Part shown: in pieces, positions 47,931-59,188 of the stretch | Layout: each line of letters begins with the position of its first letter | How positions within the stretch are numbered: the stretch's first letter is position 1 | Assembly (NCBI GenBank): GCA_029747585.1 | Contig: JAPEVF010000083.1 | Span: 53,609-117,608, forward strand | Direction of reading: 5' to 3' | Length of the DNA: 64,000 bases | Source: Pleurotus djamor | Taxonomy: Eukaryota > Basidiomycota > Agaricomycetes > Agaricales > Pleurotaceae | Notes under the pieces: model-generated | Told to the model about the DNA's origin: nothing | The model's database searches: none | The model's input: the letters and a program-made list of their open reading frames with translations, nothing else | Made by a program: the position numbers and the translations under genes

Positions 47931-49313
47931 TTAGATTACTTCCAACTTGAGCGCAGTGGCATCGGCCTGCAGTTCGATCAGGGCCGATTGATCATCGCTT
48001 CGTATTTCTCCCATCATGATCATCATGTTGACCTTGATCCAGGGGATGTCAGCCACGACTCCATCGAGTTTCCGTAGTGCGACCAGTAGCTCGGGGAAGG
48101 TGATTTCGGGAATCACGACTGGTCTTCGCGCGTATACCTCCTCCGTGTCTACGCACATAGTGATGTTTATCGTTTTTGGTGTTGTTTGGCTCGTGGTTGT
48201 GATGCCGAGGCCGGGCGTTGCAATTTGGGATGTGTGGATGGTCTGGAAGGAGGCTAATAGCCAAGGTATTTGTTTGGAAAGCAAGGACAGGATGTGGATG
48301 CAATCCAGTGATGGGATTCGCACGATCCAGTCAAAAGGAAATGCGGTCATATATCCTTCTGGGGAGGGAAGTGGTGCGTCAATATTGCCATGATATTTAG
48401 AGTGAATAAGGTTCAGCCTACCAGGGTTCAATTCGAGTGTCTTCAGGCCCGGGAACTCCTGGATGAGTCCATGGAGGCCTTCCGTGGCAGTGCAACAATG
48501 TGCCGAGAGGGTGGTGATGTTTTCGCGCCACAAGCGACTGCGTAAGGCAACTGTTCTCGAGGTGCTTGAATTGACACCATGGCGTGATTGAAGAATCCAT
48601 TTTCTTATTTCACTCGGAAAGGATCTTCCTATGTCCAGATGGGTCAGCTTTGTAGCCGACGAGACGGGTATGTCTTGGATGGAGGTGTTAGGATCCTCGT
48701 CAACAAGCACGACACGATCTAGCTTTAGTGACCTTGTCTCGGGACCAACGAACGCTAACAACGGAATACCGACAGGAATGGCGCAAAAGACCAGGCGAAC
48801 CTCCTGAATACGTGTCTGGGAGATTAGAGAAATCAGCCCACGTTGAAGGTCTGTGTCGATCGCACTCCATGTCAGGGAGAAAAGTTCAATAGTCGCGAGC
48901 GAGGAAAGTTCTAAAGTGCTGGGATTCCTGAGGAAAGAAACCAGCGAAGGATCCGTTATGCGACGTCCTTTCCTCATACGAGTTTTACACTTCCACATTC
49001 TGATCATTTCGATGCGGTCCCCGCGAATGATAAAGGAATGAGCATGTCGTAATAGGTGGGATGATGTAGTGAGAAGGAGACGGATTTTCTCTGAGCCCAA
49101 ATGCGGATCCGGGGCACTTGGCTCTTCATCAGCATCTCTGGCTTCGGGTAAAAGTATTGTCGTCCGAAAGACCATTGTCCGGTGGAGCAGTGCCTGAGAC
49201 GTTCCCCTTCAAGTCGAAGCAACCAGTGAGCACGCCTTTAAGGAAGGCTTATCATCGCGCAGATTGACAATGATGATGTCGTAGATTTCCTGAGGTAGGG
49301 GGCTAATGGGCAT
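47931..49313 (-). pseudogene. F-box family member 9, nonsense codon in the F-box
   Basis: From the ATG at 49313 the frame reads MPISPLPQEIYDIIIVNLRD and on to LVAST, then TGA at 49209-49211. Paralogues have TGG (Trp of STWRP) at this codon. After it the frame is open to 47931 through the shared 63-nt phase-1 intron (48359-48421); exons are 49313-48422 and 48358-47931, 439 codons plus stop. Translation from the internal ATG at 49175 would give a protein without most of the F-box. A single G-to-A change explains the stop, so the loss looks recent. Confidence 0.78.
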
Positions 49314-50749
49314 AGTCGTAGGACACAGGAAGGGTTGAGCCGCCCTATGCCCGCCTGGCCATCAAACATTCGAGTTTTGCCTTGCCATGGATCCCCTTGC
49401 TTGTCAAGGGTTTCTGGTTGGGCACAATTGAAGCCTAATATTTACCGGTGTTTACATGCTTGTTTGACACGCTTTTGCCAAATAGAAACTTATCTTATCT
49501 TATCGCATTCAAACGTTCCACCGCTCGAGTGCAAGTTTCAACTTTTCTCTTTCAGTAATCCTGTCGTAGCACACAACATCTAAGCGGACGATCGAACGTG
49601 AAAATACGCTGCCGTATGAACGTTTGAGTGCCCAACTCCACTCGTTCAACTAGAACTTGAAGAACATCCCAGGCGGCAAGGACTTATTCCACCAACCACA
49701 CGCCGCTCACGATTATCCTACTCAGAGGTGCGCATCCCATAGTACTGGAGCATAGTGTCTGCTTCTTCGCATCGCAATTTTCACGAAACAACACACTTTT
49801 TAGATTGCTTGGAAACCAAGAATGAAGCTTACTTTGATCCAGTTTCCTGCATGATTCAGAGGGGGCAGCGCTGAGTCCTGCGGCAGACATTAGCCATAAC
49901 ACTCATCGCGGAACCAGTGTTGGCCGAGAGGAATATTTTCCTCCTCATGGCTCGTGGCCTTGACGTTGTCAATGGCACCCGATAGTTCGGTCTTCGACAT
50001 GTCAGTCCTCTCAGCAGGTTCTGAGTTCCAGGACCCCACGCCGTTCTGAACCTCCCACCCTAACTCTGCCACCACCAACTACCAAGAAATTGGACTTGAC
50101 TCTGGGCGAGTATGGCTCAGATCTGACATTCCCGAAGTATGTCAGTTGGACGTCTACGCCAGAACATTCCATATCGAGTCACCGCGAGGCCTTCTATGGA
50201 GTGGTCGTCGCTCAATATTATCCACATCCGCCCGTGGACCATACTAGCCCCTCGCCCCCGATTCAACCTACTCACTTCTCAAGGTAGTGGGATTGCTTCC
50301 TACTAGGCTACGCTGGGAAACGCCCTTATCGCGGCCTCTCGTGCTGAATCTTTCACTTGCATATTGGCTAATGTGTACATTTTCGCTTCTATCCATAGAA
50401 TTTCCATTGTTAACCTACATGTGTGCGTAGCTCGCTCGGCTCTTCGATCGTGGAGACATCATACGGAATTACCCCCATGCTCAAGAAAGACCTGGACGGA
50501 CGGGCGGTGGCGCGATCGAGAAGGGAATGGTTCAAGATTGATCGAGGATGGAGGCCAGCGTTGGTAGCCGGCAAAGCGACACACTTCCGCAATTGCTGGC
50601 ACAATCGTTGTGAGAATGCATCTGGCTGATTGAAGCCCGGAATACTGAGTTCCACCCTGGGTGTCAACGCCTCAACTTTTTGAGTTCAAGCAGAGCCTTC
50701 AAGCTAATTCACTACCAGTTGTCATGATGGGGAGCATGGATTACGTGGG
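49314..50749. other. gene-poor stretch
   Basis: About 1.4 kb with no recognisable gene. Contains CTTATCTTATCTTAT near 49490 and an inverted pair CAAACGTTC / GAACGTTTG (about 49508 and 49619). Confidence 0.45.
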
Positions 50750-51867
50750 CTAGCTCGTCGACTTCACTATTATTTCTAAATATGCACTTACTTGTACTTT
50801 CCACAACTGCAAATTCAACCACAATGAGACAAGCAAGGGTTTTGCCGACGCAGACGGCCCTTCCGAGTTGTTGATTGTATTGATGGTAATTGGTTGTGTG
50901 TTCAGAAGCCCAACGAACTTGAAGAAGTGGGCAAGTTCGCTTGGATCACGGTCGTCTGGAGAGCCGTTGAGACCTTCTCCCTGTTCGACGATAATTTGCA
51001 AAGCATTGATGGCTGTTTCGAGATCAACGACTTGTACCAAGCCCCCTGACTTTTCTTCGTCATATATTCCATCGTCCGAGGAAAACTGGAACTTTGCGGA
51101 CGCCGGGTCGAAGAGATTCGGGTCAGAGGGCGTTAGATTAGCCAGGGCTTCGATAAATTTTCAGTATTAACACATCGATAAGATGACCTACAACGAAAGT
51201 GACTTACCGTCCTCGATAGCTTTGTAAAATTGGCCGAGGGTACTGTATTGATTTGGTTGGGGAGCAGCACCAACAGCCTGGGGCAGTTCAACCTTGCCGA
51301 ACAGATTTCAGCAATGATTTCATGGACTCAGAAGTAAGACCTCACATGTAAGTAGGTAAGAACCTGATTGCGGTCTGGCTTGCGAAGATTAAGGACGACG
51401 GGAGGGTCGGCGTGCCCCGCCATGTTCATGGGATACTTAGGCCAATACTCGAGCAAACCCTTCTTAGGGTACAGGGTCGGATTACCGCCAACAGCCTTCA
51501 GCGTGTTCCCAGCCAAAGCAAGGTGTAGCATCTCCTCGACGACGACAGCTGTAGTGCGAAGATAGTGTCAGCTATGTTAAAAATAATAACTGCCAATAAA
51601 CTCACATGAAATGACGCCGCGAGCGGTTGGGTCCTTGGGAGCCACTGAGTATACTCCATACAGGTAGAGGGGTATGGTGCTGAGCTCGACCATAAGTGCG
51701 AGCTGAAGATGCTCGCGAAGGTTTTCAACGGTCGAGATAACGGCGACACCGTCATGGATCTTGTCTGGCTTGGGCAAGACGAACGAACCAAATTTCGGGA
51801 GCCATGTAGGATGCTGACCGATTACAATGTTTCCGTAAGGTGTTCCTGGTGTGTTCTTTCCTGACAT
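50750..51867 (-). CDS. ferritin-like protein, VioB / iminophenyl-pyruvate dimer synthase type
   Basis: Exons 51867-51606, 51548-51346, 51292-51208, 51147-50750 (315 aa; introns 53-60 nt). The diagnostic stretch is LREHLQLALMVELSTIPLYLYG, and across the first intron VVVEEMLHLALAGNTLKAVGG. In this family (PF12902, first known from violacein biosynthesis) the Glu and E-x-x-H residues form a metal site in a ferritin fold. In fungi such proteins are common but their substrates are mostly unknown. The last exon (after ELAHFFKF) drifts from the family pattern and may contain an unrecognised intron, so the C-terminus is uncertain. Confidence 0.75.
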
Positions 51868-52804
51868 GTTGAAATCAGCACTTGAGCTTGAGATGTGTAT
51901 GTAGAAGGGGGATGCTTCTGACTTGACGTACGTCTAGATCCAGCTTATATAGCTGCGCGTTTAGCCTTGAAAATGTACTAGACAGAGAGCGTCGTACTCA
52001 GTCGTTCAAGTCGAGTAGTCTGCGGTCTGTAGATTGGTGCCTCATTTCGAGCGTTCAGAACGTGCAGAGCTGAAAGTTCCGTTGAAAACGCGAAATCGCC
52101 AACTTAGCTTTCCTAAACCGTCCATAGACACGGCGTGAGCTACCCTTGAAAGTTCGGCTCAAGGAAGCCACCGATCGTCTTTAGTGCGATGTTAGATGAC
52201 CCCATGGGCCAGGCAGCGAAGGGCAGCTAGATGGACGGTGGGGATGGAGGAACAGTTCAACCGGAGGTTAGGGCCTAACACGTGGACGCCTTCAGGAGGA
52301 GACAGGAGTAATCGCCGTGGCTCGGGAGGAACCCTCAATCGCGAACTAATGGAGGGGAGGAGCTAGGTAAAACGCAAGCCAAGAATTGAGTCCATCTGAA
52401 TTTCGATTGCTACGGTAATACACACACCAGGGATGGCCTGAGCACTAGAGGACTTGGGGACCTGAACAGTGAATTACGAAACAGCCTGCCTTCCCCGAAG
52501 GATACAGAGCAAGTTTAATTGAACTGGATGGAGATGATAATGGATTTAAGCCTCCCCACTTTGTACTGCTCCCCAGACTGATCGCATTGTACGTTGATTA
52601 TTCATTTGAGGTATTGAATATCCTTTGGGTGTTGAGCGGTGCATTTCTGCGATGATTGCTAGTTTGCGTTTGACAGAAAGCGTGGACGGAAAAGAGGATC
52701 ATAGAGCAATCATAGAGAGTTTTATTCGGGTCTTCAGAGGAGTAGCGCGACAGAAGAAGGAAGATTCAAAGAATATAGAAGGCAGGGCCGAGAACACGTT
52801 GACA
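51868..52804. other. intergenic, no gene recognised
   Basis: About 940 bp between the VioB-like start and the 3' end of the broken F-box/LRR gene. Contains the minus-strand TATA box at 51944. No other feature recognised. Confidence 0.5.
51944..51951 (-). promoter_or_regulatory. TATA box of the VioB-like gene
   Basis: TATATAAG on the minus strand, 77-84 bp upstream of the ATG at 51867. Confidence 0.55.
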
Positions 52805-54369
52805 TCACGCATTCTTTTTCATGTCTTGGACGCCGTCCCAATCCACCTCAACACACCCGCGAAAAACATCTACGCACTGAGGAGAGACTGTACAGTTCCT
52901 GATCGTCAACTTGTGGATGGGTTTTCCAACTTGGCGACGCCTCTCGAAGAAAGCTGCTCAAACAGAATGCTTGGGGGAACCCTCCTTGTCAAAGGATTTC
53001 AGGTCGACGGAGACCAAAGACAAGACTTCAAGGGATCGATTGGGTACGCCATTCACGTCTACGTTGCCAATTGAGGTAAACACGTGCAACAGTGTAATAT
53101 CGGTGCAGCCTTTGAAGTTGAGAACTCGGATATCCTGGAAGGAAGGGATGATATCTGACGATTTCCAAGTCCCGCAAGTGGAATTATCGACGATGGTGAG
53201 TTCAGAAACATTGAATACGGGGAGGTTTGATTGGAAATATTGGAAGTATTCAGAGAGTTTTTCACAGATCTCGAGAGAAGATGAACGGAAATGAGCGGGT
53301 AGTCGCTGCAGGATGAGAACCAATTTAGGTCACAATTGGATGCGTTGTCGTTCATGAGGATTTCCATCCTTTCAAGCGAGGTCCCGTAGTACAGGCTCGC
53401 CAAGCGGATGCACAATGACTTCAAACCAGAGCGGACGGCAAGCTTTTCGGTTTTTGATCGAACTCTGGGAGTCGCAAGATTGACAGCAACTCGAGCAGAG
53501 TTAGGGATGTCGATGTAATCAAACAGTTCAATTGCAGCGGCCTTCTTCACAGAGACCTCGATGTTCCGCAGTTTAGGGAGAGATATTAAAGAAGTTGGGC
53601 GTGTAGGGTGGAATAAATCCGAGGCATCCAATGTCGTAACCCCCGCAACATCGACTTCCTCGACATTTGGCGATTTGTGGAGAAGTGCTAGAATCCAGGT
53701 GAAGGGGGAGTACTCGTTGGTTGAAATTGAGAGTTTAACCAGTGTAGGGAATTCCGGGATATCGGATACGATGATCACGTCTGTCAATGTGAGGAAACGG
53801 AGTGACGGATAATTCGTCCAAGGAAAAGTGGGGTGCAGCACTCGGGAAAAAGCCGATGAGCGTAGCTCCATTGTATAAAGGCAAGGCAAGCGACGAGTTC
53901 CGAGCGTTGTGGTAAACCTTTCGAGACGCGCATCGTCGGTGGAAAGGGCAAGTATGATTGTCTGAAGCCGTTCGCTTCGCAGTAGTACAGTCTCCAAAGC
54001 ATCCCAAAAGGCGCTCAACAAGGCATAATACACGTCAAGCGGACAAAATATTTGTAGTGGAACCCCACAGGAATATTGAAGTGTTGCTGGAACAGTGCGC
54101 AAATCGGTGAGGCTCACGGTTGTCCAAAAACGTGGGGTGCTCGTGATTATATTTCGCCAATGAGAGCAGACCCTCAGGACGGTCGTCCAGTCCGCTGATG
54201 AGCTGTGGATTCTGTAAGGACACTCTTCCTTGAAAGAGACAAATATGAGGCGGAGAATGTCGATCGGGAGCTGGTTGATAGCGATACGTGTGTTTCGGTG
54301 CTTCTTGAGCGTGATAACCATGGCTTCGTGGTCACTAATTTCCTCGTCAATCTTTCGCAGAGCTTCCAA
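52805..54369 (-). pseudogene. F-box/LRR protein, frameshifted and with a late stop
   Basis: Typical agaricomycete F-box/LRR order read from about 54369: a coiled region (LRKIDEEISDHEAMVITLKKH), F-box INQLPIDILRLIFVSF with VCSHWRNIITSTPRFWTTV, leucine-rich body (YPSLRFLTLTDVIIVSDIPE). At about 53320 the frame shifts by one base (NCDLNW then LILQRLPAHFRSSSLEICEKL). At 52958-52960 a TGA interrupts it, after which the same frame carries the family's usual ending FFERRRQVGKPIHKL ... VEVDWDG to a stop at 52805. So two lesions. The true start is probably in an upstream exon I could not place; the first in-frame codon here is TTG. Confidence 0.72.
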
Positions 54370-54677
54370 GTCAGTGCTAATTTTGAAAGGCTAGGCGAAC
54401 AAGTTGAAAATCAGTTAATGGCGACGAGGAAGAACGCTAGCTGACCATGGTGGTGGTTGGGGAAAAGGTGGTTATGTATAACCATTTTAGCGTCCATCTG
54501 ACTGGTTGATGGCTGCGAACCAAGTCATTGTATCGGATAACACACCATCAATCGAGCGAGATGCAAACGTTGTATTTTGGGTTGCTCATATGGCATACAT
54601 ACATGATGCAAGGGTCATGGAGCATACGAAGACATGGTAACAATGATGATATAGCGAGTGACAGAGAGGAAGAAGGA

Positions 54678-55501
54678 TCATCGGTAGCGACGGAGGCTGA
54701 GGGTGTTGTGCTTCTTCCAGGTGGAACGAGCCGGCGTGTGGTTGTGACGATGTCCCTTGCCCAAGCCACGGTTCTGGTCGTAGGGTAAATAACTGGAAGA
54801 GTGTTTCAGAATTCAAGGGTCTTACCTGCTTGCCAATGCTGGTGAGACCACGAGCTTCTCTGCGCTTGTGGACGGGCTTCGCGATCCAGTTGATGCGGGG
54901 ATCACGACGGACCTTCAAACGCTACAGTTTAGAAAGATGACTCAAGGAACCAAACGAACTGGACGTACGGCTTTGTGGTTGGGGTCCACCAAGATGACTT
55001 CAAAGTACTTGTAGACACCGTCTTGGTTCACCCAGTAGGAGTTGAGAACACGAAGATTACCGCATCGTCGTCCAACACGCTCCTCCGCTGTGCTCCTCAA
55101 GCCACGCTGGTACTTGAGGTGGTTGACACCTTGACGTACGGGCTTGCCATAGGTAGCACCTGGTCACAAATTGAGATCATCCAGCGCAAAAGGTAGTCAT
55201 TTCAAGCAACGCACCCTTGGGGACAGGCTTCTTCCTGTTTCCACGGCGAACACGAATACGATAGATAACATAGCCCTGCTTGGCCTTGTATCCGAGACGG
55301 CGGGCTTTGTCGGGGCGAGATGGGCGAGAGGCACGGTGAATGACATTTAGCTGGCGATATTCCCAGCAGCTACACTCATCATTAACGTTCTGAGAATCAA
55401 ACAAACCTCAAGATACTTTCTTACCGAACACGAAGCAAGAAACGGAGGACATCCGACTGCTTTTTCTTGTAGAGCTCCCCAACGTATTTGTAGGCACCCA
55501 T
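54678..55501 (-). CDS. RPL15: 60S ribosomal protein L15
   Basis: Conserved component of the large ribosomal subunit. Exons 55501-55425, 55369-55215, 55159-54969, 54912-54826, 54773-54678 (201 aa); all introns 52-56 nt. Start [20 protein letters not shown]; central [20 protein letters not shown] and [19 protein letters not shown]; then [40 protein letters not shown]; end NTLSLRRYR. Length and sequence agree with eukaryotic L15 along the whole protein. Housekeeping gene, probably strongly expressed. Confidence 0.95.
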
Positions 55502-55797
55502 CTCGCTTCTGCAGACACGAGGATCAGCATTTCATCGCCGGCGGCGTCGAGGGCTACGCACCTTGGTCTTGAGGTTGTTGAGGGTGGAGTCGACGGTCAC
55601 TATATTCACATTCCTAATCGGGTGGAAGGCTTGAAACTGTGCAGTTTTTCGGCTTTTACCGAAGTGTGCCCCTCAAGACTCAGGGGTGAGGGTCCCCGAA
55701 TCATTGTTGGCTGGATCTTGGTTCGATGAACAAGTATCAGCAATTATAGACAGAAACGTCCATGGGTATGTATGATTTATATGAAGCATCTCGAAGA

Positions 55798-56190
55798 TCA
55801 TGGCGACATCGGAAGGTCCCACGTAGTTTTCCTAGTGGTGAGTTGAGTGGACTGTCTAAGACCTGAAACTACTTCGTCAAGGGTGGGTCGTCGAGCCGGC
55901 TCATCGTCCCAGCACTTCATGAGGAGTACCCAGCTACTGTGCAATATTATCGACGCAGGGGGTCGATTAGGATGAAAGTTACTCGCGCTCATCTCCTCAA
56001 TGGACGCTTCCACAGAATTTACATCTTCCAGATCAATTTCAAACGGTTGCTTGGACGTTCATACCTAGCTTTTCAAGGTCAGACTTTTTGAGGTACATAG
56101 GGGGCGTCGAAAGCAGACCTGAAATGCGATTCGCCCAAAAGCGAATACATCAGATGCACGAGACGTCCACCGATATGGAGTTGGAGTACT
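55798..56190 (-). pseudogene. C-terminal relic of a kinase-pseudokinase gene
   Basis: Matches the last two exons of the genes at 56513 and 59189. It reads SDVFAFGRIAFQ, a degenerate intron, then QPFEIDLEDVNSVEASIEEM and WVLLMKCWDDEPARRPTLDEV to a stop at 55798. Nothing of the earlier exons remains. A second, shorter scrap (MRCW plus frameshift) occurs at about 56330-56410. These are decayed array members. Confidence 0.7.
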
Positions 56191-56512
56191 ACTAAGTGTG
56201 ATCCGAATGAGGTCCCTCATATAAAGCCTTAAAGCTTAAGATTCCGTGTCAATATTGGGCCAGTCACAGCTCTGAGAGGCAATCTATTTCAATGCCACCT
56301 CCACGTATCACTACGCACAGCTAAGTTCAAGGCTTGAACCGACTTCGGGGGGAGTCAGCGAGCAGGATCACCATCCAGCACCTCATGATGAGCATTTAGG
56401 CTTGTAATTGGGGAAGATCTAGAAGAATATTCAGCAGGACTTTGTCTGTGAAATCGGATATATTAGTGCCAGATCTATGGGGGGTCCACGACATACAAAC
56501 GACGAATCTATA

Positions 56513-59051
56513 TCAGGGCGTTTCGGAGAATGCCCATGTAGTAAGGGCAAGGCCTGATCCTACTTCTTCCAGGGTTGGTCGTCGAGCAGGGTCGTCATCC
56601 CAGCACCTCATGATAAGTTCCCAACTATTGTCTGATATCATCGAAGCTGGCGGTCGATCAGGATGGAAGTCACTTGCAGTCATCGATTTGATGGCCGCTT
56701 CCACGGATTCCATATCCTCCCAGTCCTCTTGAAACGGAGGCTCAGATGTGAGTATCTAATTGCCCAAAGTCAAGGTGTGCGTTTGGTCCGTGTGGCACTT
56801 TGGGTTGGAGGTTTGATACGGACCTGAAAGATAATTCGCCCGTAGGCGAAGATGTCGGAGGCTCGAGAGATGCTTGGTCTGGGCGTGTCTCTAGGGAACC
56901 AAAGTGCTGGATCGGCCCAGCGGAAATCATCGCTGTAGGTGAATACCAGTTTGTGAGGATGTGCCCGTTGGAAGATGAATGGCATAAGCCCATAATTGCT
57001 GAGTTTGATGCTACCAGTGTGATCAACTAGTACGTTCCACTGGTGAGATTGTTAAGCCAGCGGTGGGTATGCGAAGAGAAATTACGCACTCCAGTTAGAC
57101 CACCATGGACAATCGATAGTGAGTGCACTTGGGGTAAGAGGCCGGATGAATTAGGAGGTAAACCTCGTCGCGAATCTGCTTACAGTAAGAAAGGGCAAGG
57201 GCAACTTGCTGGATCTGGTACGAGCACCTTTAAAGCAAATTTGAGAGCATGAGCATTTCATCCAAGCTCACCATGACGAGTTTTCGTGCGATGGGGATAA
57301 ACAGCCCGCGAAGATACGAGCACAAGTTGCGGTTATCCACCCAAGGCATGATGATAGCTACTGTGTTTTCTATCACAGATATGCCTAGATACGCCGAGAT
57401 GTGGTCGTGCTGCACCTCTCCAATTTTTCGGAGACCCTACATAGGTGATGTATGAGTACTTTAGAGGGAAGGGATCGATGACTAGCGAATACTTGAATCG
57501 TTGAAAGCTTCTCCTGATCGGAAAGGGGTGCTTTGACGAGCTTGGCAACAACCTGAAAGATTCAAAAACCGGCATCGCACCTTGATCGAACACGGATCGG
57601 AAATAGCAACTCACGGTCTGGTCGTTACTCAAAGCAGTCCAGGACTCGAGCCCTTTCTTGTGCGAGACGTTCAGCAATGATACCAACTGTATTCTATCGA
57701 GAGGAGGCAACGGTGCTCGTTTTGCAACGAAAGAATTGTCCGGATGCGATAGGTACTCCCCTATGCTTTCAACATCGGGACGATCGGACGGTTGGTTGGC
57801 CCAACAAGCACACAAGAAGATCCAACGGGCTTCTGTTATGACAGAGTCCGCAGGTCGTCTTGGTCGGCGTCCTCGGGCGAGTTCGATGAGAACTTGACCA
57901 TCCGTTCTCATGTAGTGGTAGGGTATCCTCCCGGTCAGTGTCTGTATAGATTCAATGAAGAGAGGATGCGATCCGCGAGTTAAGGGAAGCTTGCCTGCAA
58001 AGTGATACTTCCGAATGAATATACATCACTTTGAGCTGTGGGCAAAGGTAAAACATCGTCATCTGCGCCGATCCGGTATATCTCTGGGGCGGCGAATCGA
58101 ACATTGCCGCTAATAGACGTCGTTAGTGTCGAAGCGCCTTGCATGTCTGAGACAATTGTCGAGAGACCGAAGTCGCTGAGGCATGCATCGCCAATGGAAT
58201 CGATGAGAACATTGCACTGTGAATGGATTAACGTAAAAATGAGGAGTGAGAGACGCAGCTTACGCCTGTAAGGTCTCCGTGAACAACGGAACGAGAATGT
58301 ACTGGAGGGTGTGTCGACGTTGGCAAGGTTGTGATTACGCGACGAATGCGACGCACGATAGGCTAGGCCCGAACAGACTTGCCGAAGCTACAGCAAGGGC
58401 ATTAAAGGGTGAAATGAAACTTCAAAGGGACTCAAAACGCACATACAATTTGATATCGGTTTTCTATTGACAAAGCTTTTCCGGGTCCGGACAGATAACT
58501 ATTTAGATTGCCGTGTTCCATCCATGGACAAACCATAGAGACATATGGACCGAAGTTGGATACCACGCCGTACAACGGTAGTACCTGGGGATGCTTGAGA
58601 GATAACCAGACAGCCAACTCCCTGCGGAGTCTCTAGATCAAATCAACGGATGGTTTCTAAGAAAAGAACGGAAGACAAACCCTATCCAGCTTTCTCTTGT
58701 CGTCTACACCACTATTTACGGATCGCAGAACTTTGACAGCAACCTAGATCTCATTCAACGTACGAATGTATTGTGAAACGGTCTGCGCACCTTCTTTGGT
58801 TGTACGCTTTGGCTTGATGTCCAATGGCATACCCAGATATCCGCAAAGCCTCCGTGCGCTGCTGGATATATGTCTCGTTTTACAACATCATTGGTAAGAT
58901 CTGGCAAAGACTGTCCATGTACAAGGAATGGACCTCGTGCTGGCGTGCCCTGGCCGTCGTCACCAGCGGCTATACTTGTGTCGACTGAGGGAGAATGTGG
59001 GGTTTCGATACTACTTCTTGACTGTGACATATCATCGATCTGAACTTGCAT
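56513..59051 (-). CDS. tandem kinase-pseudokinase protein (TKL-like), copy 1
   Basis: Thirteen exons: 59051-58791, 58743-58681, 58632-58447, 58387-58357, 58301-58264, 58216-57995, 57941-57615, 57552-57493, 57436-57272, 57214-57184, 57127-57090, 57039-56824, 56755-56513; 626 aa, frame closed. Kinase 1 (about residues 60-330) is complete: loop AAHGGFADIWV, lysine VAVKVLRS, catalytic loop VVHGDLTGCNVL (HGD type), LSDFGLS, and C-lobe CACWANQPSDRPD. Kinase 2 (about 377-620) keeps the lysine (VVAKLVKAP) but has HGGLTGWNVLVD (catalytic Asp to Gly) and LSNYG in place of DFG, so it should be inactive, although its C-lobe (MRCWDDDPARRPTLEEV) is preserved. Intron 6 has a GC donor (GCAAGC). A kinase plus pseudokinase suggests autoregulated signalling; ligand unknown. 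Confidence 0.85.
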
Positions 59052-59188
59052 TGAACTTGAATGCACAGGAGACCAGTGCCACCCAGTTTCCGTTTCTTGA
59101 ATCGGCTTGATTATTGAATCAACGGGACACGAACATGAACAGAGATGTCTTCAAGCGCTATTACGGAGTTTTAATACCATTTCCACAA

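Noticed and set aside
52625..53074. 149-aa plus-strand ORF
   Set aside because: It lies antisense to the 3' part of the F-box/LRR gene, whose minus-strand frame has clear family content (VGKPIHKL, VEVDWDG).
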